A DNA stretch of 14,118 nt from Methylophilales bacterium UBA4017 (GTDB taxonomy: Bacteria; Pseudomonadota; Gammaproteobacteria; Burkholderiales; Methylophilaceae): assembly GCA_002384685.1 (NCBI GenBank), contig DGAZ01000035.1, forward strand, positions 11,420 through 25,537, given 5' to 3'. Both the position numbers and the translations under genes were made by a program. The notes beneath the pieces are model-generated. The model saw nothing but the letters and a program-made list of their open reading frames with translations. It was not told the origin of the DNA and ran no database searches. This document shows positions 7,104 to 13,775 of the stretch, in pieces. Numbering within the stretch: the stretch's first letter is position 1; every line of letters starts with the position of its first letter.

Positions 7104-7793
7104 ATGAATCCTAACCAGATCGAGCAAATCGAATCAATCCTAGGGTATACCTTTAAAGATAAAAGCCTTATCAAACAAGCACTAACCCACAGAAGTGCTA
7201 AGGGTGAGAATAACGAGCGATTAGAGTTTCTTGGAGACGGCCTATTAAATTTTATTGTTGCGGAATTGCTCTATATGAAGTTTCAGCAACTATCAGAGGG
7301 AGATTTGAGTCGGCTTCGTTCGCAGTTAGTCAAAGAATCTACGTTAAGTGATATAGCAAAAAAGCTCACGATCGGTGAATTTTTATTACTCGGAGAGGGT
7401 GAGTTAAAAAGTGCAGGATGGAGAAGACCGTCAATTTTAGCGGACAGTCTTGAAGCGGTTATCGCAGCAATTTATTTGGATGATGGCTTAGATAAAGCAA
7501 GATGGTTTATCGAAACGAGGTTTAGCGAACATATCATGACCATCGACCCGAATAAAATCCATAAAGATGACAAGTCGCTACTGCAAGAATTTTTGCAAGG
7601 AAAAAAAATAGATATTCCCGAATATACCGTTATTAAAATTGATGGCGAGCCACATGCCCAGATATTTGAAGTGAAATGTCATATAACTAAATTAAATATA
7701 GAGGAGATAGGGAAAGGCCCTAGCCGAAAAATTGCTGAGCAAAATGCTGCTAATCTGGCATTGGTCTCCCTGGGAAAAATAAATGGATCATAA
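7104..7793 (+). CDS. rnc: Ribonuclease III
   Basis: Double-stranded-RNA endonuclease that processes the rRNA precursor and some mRNAs. I start it at the ATG at 7104, four bases after the lepB stop, because MNPNQIEQIESILGYTF then aligns residue for residue with E. coli RNase III; an in-frame ATG at 7062 lies inside lepB and would add a 14-residue unconserved tail. The nuclease signature is NERLEFLGD (37-45), with catalytic Glu38, Glu41 and Asp45, plus Asp114 and Glu117 in ADSLEAV, giving the same numbering as E. coli. The double-stranded-RNA-binding domain spans about 155-225 (LLQEFLQG through GPSRKIAEQNAA). Ser46 of the usual GDS is Gly here. The end overlaps era by 11 bases, the classic rnc-era pair. 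Confidence 0.97.
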   Translation: MNPNQIEQIESILGYTFKDKSLIKQALTHRSAKGENNERLEFLGDGLLNFIVAELLYMKFQQLSEGDLSRLRSQLVKESTLSDIAKKLTIGEFLLLGEGELKSAGWRRPSILADSLEAVIAAIYLDDGLDKARWFIETRFSEHIMTIDPNKIHKDDKSLLQEFLQGKKIDIPEYTVIKIDGEPHAQIFEVKCHITKLNIEEIGKGPSRKIAEQNAANLALVSLGKINGS

Positions 7794-8667
7794 AACTCAA
7801 TGTGGAACCATCGCGATTGTTGGCCAGCCGAATGTGGGAAAGTCAACTTTACTAAACTATTTTGTCGGGACCAAGCTAAGTATTACGTCACGTAAAGCTC
7901 AAACTACCCGGTATCAATTACTTGGTATCCATTCAACCAAAGATACACAATATATCTTTGTCGATACCCCTGGGTATCAATTAAAACATTTAAATATGCT
8001 TAATCGTGGCCTCAATAAAACGGTTCAGCAGGCACTAAAAGAAGTGGATGTCATTTTATTTTTGATTGAACCTGGGGTGCTCGACCAAACCGATCTAAAA
8101 ATTCTCAGCATGATTCCTGAGGCAACTCCGGTAGTGCTTGCTATTAACAAAGTGGATTTATTGAAAGATAAAAATAAGTTACTTGGATACATAAAAGAGC
8201 TGGATGGACTAGGGCGATTCCAAACGATAGTGCCTACTAGTGTGAAAAAATCAAATAATCTAGAACCATTAATGCTGGCATTAAAACCCTTTTTACCCGA
8301 ACAAGAATTTATTTTCAAAGAAGATGAATTAACCGATAAAAATGAACGATTTTTAGCTGCTGAAATTGTACGCGAAAAAGTATTTCGGTTGACGGGACAA
8401 GAGTTACCCTATTCTATAGCGGTAGAAATAGAAAAGTTTGAACAAGTGGATGGTATACGTAGAATTTTTGCAGCCATTATTGTCGATAGAGATACGCATA
8501 AACCCATGATAATTGGTAAAAATGGAAAACGATTAAAAGAGATTTCAACGACATCGCGTATGGATATGGAAAAACTATTTGGCAGCAAGGTCTGGCTGGA
8601 GATATGGGTGAAAGTCCAAAAGGGCTGGGCTGATGATCAAAGGGCACTGAAGTCCTTGGGTTTGTAA
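7783..8667 (+). CDS. era: GTPase Era, ribosome biogenesis
   Basis: Essential GTPase that binds the 3' end of 16S rRNA and guides 30S subunit maturation. The G domain carries G1 GQPNVGKST (residues 14-22), a switch I region with SRKAQTTR (36-43), G3 DTPG (61-64) and G4 NKVD (122-125). The G5 position, usually an SA-containing loop, reads PTSVKK (151-156). The C-terminal KH RNA-binding domain (about 195-282) has the GKNG loop at 245-248 in IIGKNGKRLKEI. Length (294) is standard. The ATG lies inside the end of rnc, with GGGA at 7772-7775 seven bases upstream as a ribosome binding site. The recO start follows the stop by four bases, giving the conserved rnc-era-recO order. Confidence 0.97.
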   Translation: MDHKTQCGTIAIVGQPNVGKSTLLNYFVGTKLSITSRKAQTTRYQLLGIHSTKDTQYIFVDTPGYQLKHLNMLNRGLNKTVQQALKEVDVILFLIEPGVLDQTDLKILSMIPEATPVVLAINKVDLLKDKNKLLGYIKELDGLGRFQTIVPTSVKKSNNLEPLMLALKPFLPEQEFIFKEDELTDKNERFLAAEIVREKVFRLTGQELPYSIAVEIEKFEQVDGIRRIFAAIIVDRDTHKPMIIGKNGKRLKEISTTSRMDMEKLFGSKVWLEIWVKVQKGWADDQRALKSLGL

Positions 8668-8671
8668 TGTT

Positions 8672-9385
8672 ATGGCAGGTACTTCTAAAAAAGAAAATCA
8701 AAATATCTACATCCTCCATACATACCCTTTTAAGGAAACAAGCTTGATTGTGGAGATGTTGTCCAAGGAATTTGGACGTATAGCAGTTGCCGCTAAAGGA
8801 GCCAGGCGACCAAGGTCATCGCTACGCGGCATGTTACTTCCCTTCCAACCTTTGCAGGCAACATGGTCAGGGCTCAATGAGCTAAAGACCTTGCACAGCA
8901 TTGAGTGGAGCAATCAATTTTTATCGATTGATGGAGACGCATTAATTTGTGGTTTTTATCTCAACGAACTGATGATGCGACTTCTTCCTAAAGACGATCC
9001 CCATCCAATATTGTATGACTATTATCATCAAGCCATTTTAGACCTATCAGACCATAAAGGATTAAGTGTTACCCTTCGACGTTTTGAGCTAAGATTATTA
9101 CAAGAGCTGGGTTACCAGGTACCGCTAAAAAATGATATACATGGACAAACTATTCATTTGGATAAAACCTATATTTATCGAGCAGACTCAGGACCTTTTG
9201 AAGGTAAAGCTTCTGCAGGAAGTATTGAGGTATTAGGTAAAACGTTAATTAATATGGCTGACGATAACTATGAAGACCCTCTCACAGAAAAACAAAGCAA
9301 ACAGCTTATGCGCTATCTTATTAATCATTATATAGGCGATAAACCATTGCACTCGAAGCAATTGTTTATGGCTGCCGGAGAGTAG
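8672..9385 (+). CDS. recO: DNA repair protein RecO
   Basis: Recombination mediator that, with RecR, loads RecA onto SSB-coated single-stranded DNA and anneals strands. The N-terminal OB-fold (about 10-85) carries the typical YILHTYPFKETSLIVEMLSKEFGRI run and the basic KGARRPRSSLRG loop (42-53), which contacts DNA; a helical domain follows, with FYLNELMMRLLPKDDPHP and a LRRFELRLLQELGY helix. No CxxC zinc motif is present, as in E. coli RecO. Length (237) is normal. It starts four bases after era, and its stop is four bases before pdxJ, so it is co-transcribed. No strong Shine-Dalgarno sequence is seen, suggesting coupling to era translation. Confidence 0.95.
   Translation: MAGTSKKENQNIYILHTYPFKETSLIVEMLSKEFGRIAVAAKGARRPRSSLRGMLLPFQPLQATWSGLNELKTLHSIEWSNQFLSIDGDALICGFYLNELMMRLLPKDDPHPILYDYYHQAILDLSDHKGLSVTLRRFELRLLQELGYQVPLKNDIHGQTIHLDKTYIYRADSGPFEGKASAGSIEVLGKTLINMADDNYEDPLTEKQSKQLMRYLINHYIGDKPLHSKQLFMAAGE
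9377..9382 (+). promoter_or_regulatory. Ribosome binding site that fixes the TTG start of pdxJ
   Basis: GGAGAG at 9377-9382 lies seven bases before TTG at 9390, inside the last codons of recO. No ATG or GTG lies in frame near the conserved N-terminus, so this site supports TTG initiation of pdxJ. Confidence 0.75.
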
Positions 9386-9389
9386 ACCA

Positions 9390-10115
9390 TTGAAGCTAGG
9401 CGTTAATATTGATCACATCGCAACCATCAGACAGGCCAGGGGCACTACTTACCCAAGCATAATAAAGGCAGCATTAGCAGCGGAAATGTCGGGGGCTGAC
9501 AGCATCACTCTCCACCTAAGAGAGGACAGGAGGCATATGCAGGATGCTGACTTATGGGCGCTTAAGCCTTTGCTTCAAACCAAAATGAATTTAGAGCTAG
9601 CACCTACAGCGGAGATGATTGGTATTGCCTTGGACCTTACCCCTGAGGATGTGTGTTTTGTTCCTGAGCGAAGAGAGGAAAGGACAACGGAGGGAGGGCT
9701 AGATGTGATTGGCCAATACCCAACAATTCATGCTGCCGCTCATAAACTCATGGACGCTGGCATTCGTGTTTCTTTGTTTATAGCTCCCTGCCTAGATCAA
9801 ATTCAAAAAGCCATTGACATGCACATTCCAGTAATAGAAATTCATACAGGTCATTATGCTGAACTGGAAGATGAGGACCTTCGTAAAGCGGAGCTGCAAC
9901 ACATAAAAAAAGCTATTGATTTTGCAGTTTCTCATGGTTTAGTGGTCAATGCTGGTCATGGCTTACATTATGAGAATGTTCAAGAGATAGCAGCAATCAA
10001 AGGTATTGACGAATTAAATATCGGCCATGCGATTGTGGCGGAAGCATTATTTGTTGGCTGGGAACATGCCATTAAAAGAATGAGAGCCATTATTACCGAG
10101 GTGTCTGGCTCATGA
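9390..10115 (+). CDS. pdxJ: Pyridoxine 5'-phosphate synthase
   Basis: TIM-barrel enzyme that condenses 1-deoxy-D-xylulose 5-phosphate with 3-amino-2-oxopropyl phosphate (the PdxA product) to form pyridoxine 5'-phosphate in the DXP-dependent vitamin B6 pathway. The N-terminus KLGVNIDHIATIRQARGTTYP is diagnostic. Active-site residues align with E. coli at a constant offset of three: Arg17, His42 (in LHLREDRR), Glu69 (in MNLEL) and His190 (in NAGHGL). IEIHTGHYA (149-157) and the ELNIGHAIV phosphate-binding stretch near the C-terminus also match. Length is 241, slightly shorter at the N-terminus than E. coli PdxJ. The start is TTG, supported by GGAGAG seven bases upstream. The stop overlaps acpS in ATGA, the widely conserved pdxJ-acpS pair. 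Confidence 0.96.
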   Translation: MKLGVNIDHIATIRQARGTTYPSIIKAALAAEMSGADSITLHLREDRRHMQDADLWALKPLLQTKMNLELAPTAEMIGIALDLTPEDVCFVPERREERTTEGGLDVIGQYPTIHAAAHKLMDAGIRVSLFIAPCLDQIQKAIDMHIPVIEIHTGHYAELEDEDLRKAELQHIKKAIDFAVSHGLVVNAGHGLHYENVQEIAAIKGIDELNIGHAIVAEALFVGWEHAIKRMRAIITEVSGS

Positions 10116-10492
10116 TTTTTGGTATCGGTACAGATGTCGTGGAGGTTATTCGCATTAAGGAGTCGCTAGACAAATTTGGCGATAAATTAGCGCAAAAAAT
10201 TTTGACGCACGAAGAAATAGCGGCCTACCAAGCATCGTCTCGAAAAGAAAACTTTTTAGCTAAACGTTTTGCTGCAAAAGAAGCATTCTCTAAGGCTTTA
10301 GGAACCGGATTGCGAGGGGAGGTTAATTTGCAAGCCATCACAGTGGTTCATGATGGCATGGGTAAACCATGTTTTCGATTTAATGCGCAGGTTTCCTCAA
10401 TCTTAAACCAGCATAAAATTAGCCAACAACACCTTTCCATATCGGATGAGAAAAATATTGCCGTCGCTTTTGTGGTACTGGAAAAAGTATGA
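10112..10492 (+). CDS. acpS: Holo-[acyl-carrier-protein] synthase
   Basis: Transfers 4'-phosphopantetheine from coenzyme A to the conserved serine of acyl carrier protein, making it active for fatty acid synthesis; works as a trimer in the cytoplasm. Magnesium-binding Asp8 lies in GIGTDVVEV (4-12) and Glu57 in RFAAKEAFSKALGTG (52-66), the two signature motifs of the family. Length (126) is typical. GAGGTG at 10098-10103 sits eight bases before the ATG, a strong ribosome binding site. The start overlaps pdxJ by four bases and the stop overlaps tcdA by four bases. Confidence 0.96.
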   Translation: MIFGIGTDVVEVIRIKESLDKFGDKLAQKILTHEEIAAYQASSRKENFLAKRFAAKEAFSKALGTGLRGEVNLQAITVVHDGMGKPCFRFNAQVSSILNQHKISQQHLSISDEKNIAVAFVVLEKV

Positions 10493-11238
10493 GCAAACCC
10501 GGCCTTGATTTAGCTAGGCGCTTTGGAGGTATCGCCCGTTTATACGGTAAAGAGCAACTGCGCGTCTTTGAGCAAAGCCATGTATGTGTTGTGGGTATTG
10601 GTGGAGTGGGATCGTGGGTTGCAGAGTCACTGGCGAGACATGGCATCGGCCACATCACCTTAATTGACATGGATCACTTAGCAGAATCTAATATTAATCG
10701 GCAGATTCATGCCCTTGATTCCACTATGGGGGCATCTAAAGTGATCGCTATGCGCGACCGATTGGTCGACATAAATCCTTCAATTAAGGTAGAGATAGTC
10801 GATGACTTTTTAACAGAGACAAATATTGCTAACTACATTCACTCAGGACTTCACTTTGTTATCGATGCCATTGATCAGACAAAAGTAAAAATTGCATTAG
10901 CGCAGCATTGCCTTAAAGAAAACCTACCTTTACTCATGACGGGTGGCGCAGGTGGGCGAACGGACCCAACAATTATACAAATAGCCAATCTGGATAAAAC
11001 GTTCGGTGACCCTCTGCTAGCAGGTATTCGCAAGCACTTCAATAAGGAAAAGCGTGAGAATGGCCAGCGCATTACTATACCCACTGTTTTTTCTCCTGAA
11101 GCGGTCATTAAGCCAGAAATTTGTGAGGAGGGTGACAGCCTTGTCGGGTTAAATTGTGCCGGATATGGTTCCAGCCTCAACGTGACAGCTACATTTGCAT
11201 TTGTTGCGGTGTCTTACGTCTTAAAAAATCTTTCTTAA
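10489..11238 (+). CDS. tcdA: tRNA threonylcarbamoyladenosine dehydratase TcdA (CsdL)
   Basis: E1/ThiF-like enzyme that uses ATP to dehydrate and cyclise t6A at position 37 of ANN-decoding tRNAs, forming ct6A. The nucleotide-binding Rossmann motif is GIGGVGSW (36-43), followed by ARHGIGHITLIDMD (49-62) with the acidic residue after the second strand, and SNINRQIHAL (67-76), whose Asn/Arg are conserved in E1-like adenylation sites. MTGGAGGRTDPT and LNCAGYGSS later in the protein match the TcdA branch rather than MoeB or ThiF, as does the absence of a zinc-binding CxxC pair. Length (249) is slightly below E. coli TcdA (~268). It overlaps acpS by four bases and closes the block; no terminator is evident before htpG. 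A different ThiF-family role is possible but less likely. Confidence 0.88.
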   Translation: MSKPGLDLARRFGGIARLYGKEQLRVFEQSHVCVVGIGGVGSWVAESLARHGIGHITLIDMDHLAESNINRQIHALDSTMGASKVIAMRDRLVDINPSIKVEIVDDFLTETNIANYIHSGLHFVIDAIDQTKVKIALAQHCLKENLPLLMTGGAGGRTDPTIIQIANLDKTFGDPLLAGIRKHFNKEKRENGQRITIPTVFSPEAVIKPEICEEGDSLVGLNCAGYGSSLNVTATFAFVAVSYVLKNLS

Positions 11239-11244
11239 AATCTA

Positions 11245-11272
11245 TTGAAATTTACGTTTGTGACCCCATTAT
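11245..11272 (+). promoter_or_regulatory. Heat-shock (sigma-32) promoter of htpG
   Basis: TTGAAA at 11245-11250 and CCCCATTAT at 11264-11272, separated by 13 bases, match the RpoH promoter (CTTGAAA, then CCCCATnTA) almost perfectly. It lies 7 bases after tcdA and about 45 bases before the htpG ATG, so the start would be near 11278-11282. htpG is a classical sigma-32 regulon member in E. coli; that it is so here is inferred from this match. Confidence 0.85.
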
Positions 11273-11316
11273 AGTTTCAATCAATTGAATTAATTTAACT
11301 ATAGGAATGTGATTTT

Positions 11317-13200
11317 ATGACTACCAAAAAAGAAACCTTAAATTTTCAAACGGAAGTAAAACAGCTGCTTCACCTCATGATTCACTCGCTATATAGCAAC
11401 AAGGAAATAGCTATTCGTGAGCTGGTTTCTAATGCAAGCGATGCTTCTGATAAATTGCGATTCGAAGCACTCAATAATAATGACTTGTATGAAGGTCAAC
11501 CGGAACTCAGCATCCAGGTTGATTTCGATAAGGATAAAAGAACGGTCACTATTAGCGATAACGGTATTGGGATGGATAGGGATGAAATTATCGGAAATAT
11601 CGGCACTATCGCGCGCTCAGGTACAAAAGAATTCTTAGGGAAATTATCCGGTGATCAGGCTAAGGATGCTCATCTTATCGGTCAATTTGGCGTAGGATTT
11701 TATTCAGCCTTCATCATTGCCGAGGATGTGACATTAGAGACGAGAAAAGCAGGCGAAAAACAAGGTTTTAGATGGCAATCTAAAGGGGATGGAGAATTTA
11801 GCATTGAAGATATTAAGAAAGAAAGCCGAGGAACTACTGTAACTCTTCATCTAAAAAAAGACGAAGACGAATTTCTAGATAATTGGCGTCTAAAAGAGAT
11901 TATTAAAAAGTATTCCGACCATATAACCCTTCCTATTGTTATGAAAAAGACGGACTTTAAAGATGGTGAGTCAATCAAAACTGATGAAGACGAGACCATT
12001 AATAACGCGTCAGCAATTTGGGCAAAGAATAAAAAGGATGTGAAAGCCAAGGAATACCAAGAGTTTTATAAGAGCTTAACCTTCGATAACGACGAGCCTT
12101 TAGCTTATTTCCATAACCGAGTAGAGGGAACGCAGGAGTACACCTCCTTGCTATACATTCCTAGCAAAGCACCTTTTGACCTTTATGATCGCGAGCGAGG
12201 ACTGGGGGTCAAGCTGTACGTAAAGCGCATCTTTATTATGGAGGCAACAGAAAAACTCATGCCTCAGTACCTACGATTCATTAAGGGGGTAATCGACAGT
12301 AATGACCTCCCATTAAATGTGTCAAGAGAGATTCTCCAAGACAGCAGGCAAGTGGAGTCTATTAAGTCGGGCACAGTGAAAAAAGTGCTTTCCTCTTTAG
12401 AGGATATGGCTAAGAAAAAGCCAGAAGATTATAAGGTATTTTGGAAGGAGTTTGGCCGCGTGTTGAAAGAAGGTCCTGCAGAGGACTTTGCAAATAAAGA
12501 TAAGATTGCAAAATTATTAAGATTTTCAAGTACTTATGACGAGAGTGATGACCAGAGCGTGTCGCTGCAAGACTATGTTGAGCGCATGAAGCCAGAGCAA
12601 GAGAACATTTACTTCATTACCGCTGATTCTTACAGTGCAGCGAAAAATAGCCCGCATCTGGAAATTTTCAAGAAGAAAAAGATTGAAGTGCTCGTTCTCG
12701 GAGATCGTGTAGACGAGTGGATGGTCTCTTACCTTACTGAATTTGATGGGAAAAAATTGCAATCGATTGCAAAAGGTGACCTGGATTTAGGAAAGTTAGA
12801 AGGGGAAAGTGAGAAGGAAGAGAAGAAAAAAATAGAAGAAAAAGCAAAAACTTTGGTGGAAAGTATCAAGAAATCATTGGGTGATAAAGTGAAAGAGGTA
12901 AAGGTTACCCATCGACTCACTGACTCTCCATCATGCTTAGTGGTTGGGGAGCATGATATCTCAGGTAATCTAGAGCGTATACTTAAAGCAGCAGGGCAAG
13001 ACACGCCTAACGTGAAGCCCGTATTGGAAATCAACCCTACCCACAGCTTGATTAAGAAATTAGAATCTTTTTCTGGGTCAGCAGACTTTGATCGTTATGC
13101 TTCGGTTATCTTTGATCAGGCCGTTTTGGCAGAGGGTGGTCAGTTGAATGACCCCGTCCAATACGTCAAAAATATCAATGATTTATTAGTGAAAGCATAA
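11317..13200 (+). CDS. htpG: Molecular chaperone HtpG (bacterial Hsp90)
   Basis: ATP-dependent cytosolic chaperone, dimeric, that remodels client proteins in cooperation with DnaK. The N-terminal GHKL ATPase domain begins NFQTEVKQLLHLMIHSLYSN and carries Glu35/Asn39 in RELVSNASDA, Asp81 in SDNGIGM (80-86), the GTIARSGTKEF lid (96-106) and GQFGVGFYSAF (122-132). The middle domain includes YVKRIFIMEA and LPLNVSREILQ, with the catalytic-loop arginine in the latter. A charged lysine/glutamate-rich stretch (about 498-517) precedes the C-terminal dimerisation domain. Length (627) is normal; no eukaryote-type linker is present. AGGA at 11303-11306 lies 10 bases before the ATG. It stands alone behind its own sigma-32 promoter. 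No hairpin terminator is visible between its stop and the rRNA promoters 25 bases further on. Confidence 0.98.
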   Translation: MTTKKETLNFQTEVKQLLHLMIHSLYSNKEIAIRELVSNASDASDKLRFEALNNNDLYEGQPELSIQVDFDKDKRTVTISDNGIGMDRDEIIGNIGTIARSGTKEFLGKLSGDQAKDAHLIGQFGVGFYSAFIIAEDVTLETRKAGEKQGFRWQSKGDGEFSIEDIKKESRGTTVTLHLKKDEDEFLDNWRLKEIIKKYSDHITLPIVMKKTDFKDGESIKTDEDETINNASAIWAKNKKDVKAKEYQEFYKSLTFDNDEPLAYFHNRVEGTQEYTSLLYIPSKAPFDLYDRERGLGVKLYVKRIFIMEATEKLMPQYLRFIKGVIDSNDLPLNVSREILQDSRQVESIKSGTVKKVLSSLEDMAKKKPEDYKVFWKEFGRVLKEGPAEDFANKDKIAKLLRFSSTYDESDDQSVSLQDYVERMKPEQENIYFITADSYSAAKNSPHLEIFKKKKIEVLVLGDRVDEWMVSYLTEFDGKKLQSIAKGDLDLGKLEGESEKEEKKKIEEKAKTLVESIKKSLGDKVKEVKVTHRLTDSPSCLVVGEHDISGNLERILKAAGQDTPNVKPVLEINPTHSLIKKLESFSGSADFDRYASVIFDQAVLAEGGQLNDPVQYVKNINDLLVKA

Positions 13201-13225
13201 ATTTAAATAAAAACTGAGATTATGT

Positions 13226-13254
13226 TTGACATGGTTTAAATGGCTTGATATAGT
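13226..13254 (+). promoter_or_regulatory. rRNA operon promoter P1 (sigma-70)
   Basis: A perfect TTGACA -35 box (13226-13231), a 17-base spacer and TATAGT (13249-13254) form a near-consensus sigma-70 promoter. The stretch just after the -10 is CTCGCGTC, a GC-rich discriminator of the kind that gives rRNA promoters their growth-rate and ppGpp control. The A+T-rich run just upstream (about 13200-13217) could act as an UP element. The start would be near 13261. Confidence 0.8.
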
Positions 13255-13365
13255 CTCGCGTCTTTCACATATTGTGTGGAAAATTTGTACGATTAAGTTG
13301 GTTTTGAAAGTTAGTAAGAAGTTGTATTTATGCCTCTTGAGGCGAATTTAAATAACAAATTCTTA

Positions 13366-13395
13366 TTGACACTATTCAGAAAAAGGTGCTATAGT
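13366..13395 (+). promoter_or_regulatory. rRNA operon promoter P2 (sigma-70)
   Basis: A second perfect TTGACA (13366-13371) with an 18-base spacer to TATAGT (13390-13395), followed by a C-rich discriminator, CCTCCCTC. It lies 141 bases downstream of P1 with the same -10 hexamer, like the P1/P2 pairs of E. coli rRNA operons. The start would be near 13402, about 50 bases before the tRNA. Confidence 0.8.
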
Positions 13396-13403
13396 CCTCC
13401 CTC

Positions 13404-13422
13404 TTTGCGTCATGTACGTAAA
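13404..13422 (+). other. Small hairpin in the rRNA leader, upstream of tRNA-fMet
   Basis: TTTGCGT (13404-13410) can pair with ACGTAAA (13416-13422), one G-U pair, around a five-base loop, right at the expected 5' end of P2 transcripts. It may be part of the precursor-tRNA leader; a function is not shown. Confidence 0.35.
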
Positions 13423-13450
13423 AGCAGCGAAAATTTCGTTGAAATTCGAT

Positions 13451-13527
13451 CGCGGGGTGGAGCAGTCTGGCAGCTCGTCGGGCTCATAACCCGAAGGTCA
13501 CAGGTTCAAATCCTGTCCCCGCAACCA
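13451..13527 (+). tRNA. Initiator tRNA-Met (anticodon CAT)
   Basis: A 77-base gene with encoded CCA. The acceptor arm has the unpaired C1-A72 that marks bacterial initiator tRNAs for formylation; the anticodon stem has three consecutive G-C pairs (GGG opposite CCC), which direct P-site binding on the 30S subunit. The anticodon CAT is at 13485-13487. The T-arm GGTTCAAATCC and D-loop are regular. It lies after promoters P1 and P2 and before boxA and 16S rRNA, so it is probably transcribed as part of the rRNA operon leader and released by RNase P and other nucleases. Confidence 0.97.
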
Positions 13528-13540
13528 ATGATCGAAAACA

Positions 13541-13552
13541 GCTCTTTAACAA
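13541..13552 (+). promoter_or_regulatory. rrn antitermination boxA
   Basis: GCTCTTTAACAA followed by TTTA matches the E. coli rrn boxA core, the RNA site for NusB-NusE (S10) that starts assembly of the rRNA antitermination complex and prevents Rho termination. Confidence 0.85.
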
Positions 13553-13567
13553 TTTAACAACTGATAA

Positions 13568-13578
13568 GTGTGGGTGCT
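13568..13578 (+). promoter_or_regulatory. boxC-like element of the rRNA leader
   Basis: GTGTGGGTGCT about 15 bases after boxA resembles the GTGTGGGC boxC of E. coli rRNA leaders, at a similar spacing. Support is sequence similarity and position only. Confidence 0.5.
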
Positions 13579-13664
13579 TATAGACGAGGTCAAAATTAAG
13601 TGTTGATTTATCAAGACTTAAGACTCAAAAATAAGTGCTTACGCAAAATTTGTAACAAGACCAC

Positions 13665-13684
13665 ACTGGTTATTTATAACCAGT
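13665..13684 (+). repeat. Inverted repeat (hairpin) in the rRNA leader
   Basis: ACTGGTTAT (13665-13673) and ATAACCAGT (13676-13684) are exact complements with two bases between them; in RNA the loop would open to four bases with an 8-bp stem. It is not followed by a T-run, so it is not a terminator. It may help fold the 16S precursor. Confidence 0.6.
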
Positions 13685-13732
13685 TAACCTTGAAATGAAT
13701 TTGAGTATATAAAAGCACAAAGCGATACAAAA

Positions 13733-13758
13733 TACCCTTCTAATTTATTAGAGGGGTA
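13733..13758 (+). repeat. 11-bp hairpin just before 16S rRNA
   Basis: TACCCTTCTAA (13733-13743) pairs with TTAGAGGGGTA (13748-13758), one G-U pair, with loop TTTA. It ends 17 bases before the predicted mature 16S 5' end, where precursor processing occurs. The absence of a T-tail argues against termination. Confidence 0.6.
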
Positions 13759-13775
13759 AGTAAAAGTTAGAGATT

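Larger units (their letters stand above)
13528..13775 (+). other. rRNA operon leader between tRNA-fMet and 16S rRNA
   Basis: About 250 bases with no credible gene. It begins with boxA/boxC-like antitermination signals and contains two strong hairpins (listed separately). In rRNA operons this segment normally also base-pairs with sequence beyond 16S rRNA to form the RNase III processing stalk; the partner lies outside the window, so the stalk cannot be identified here. Confidence 0.8.

Noticed and set aside
13332..13343. GCCTCTTGAGGC inverted repeat between P1 and P2
   Set aside because: Only a 5-bp stem with a two-base gap and no T-tail; too short to call a terminator or operator.
13330..13557. 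75-codon open frame across the rRNA leader
   Set aside because: It runs straight through the promoter P2 and the initiator tRNA gene; no family resemblance or ribosome binding site.
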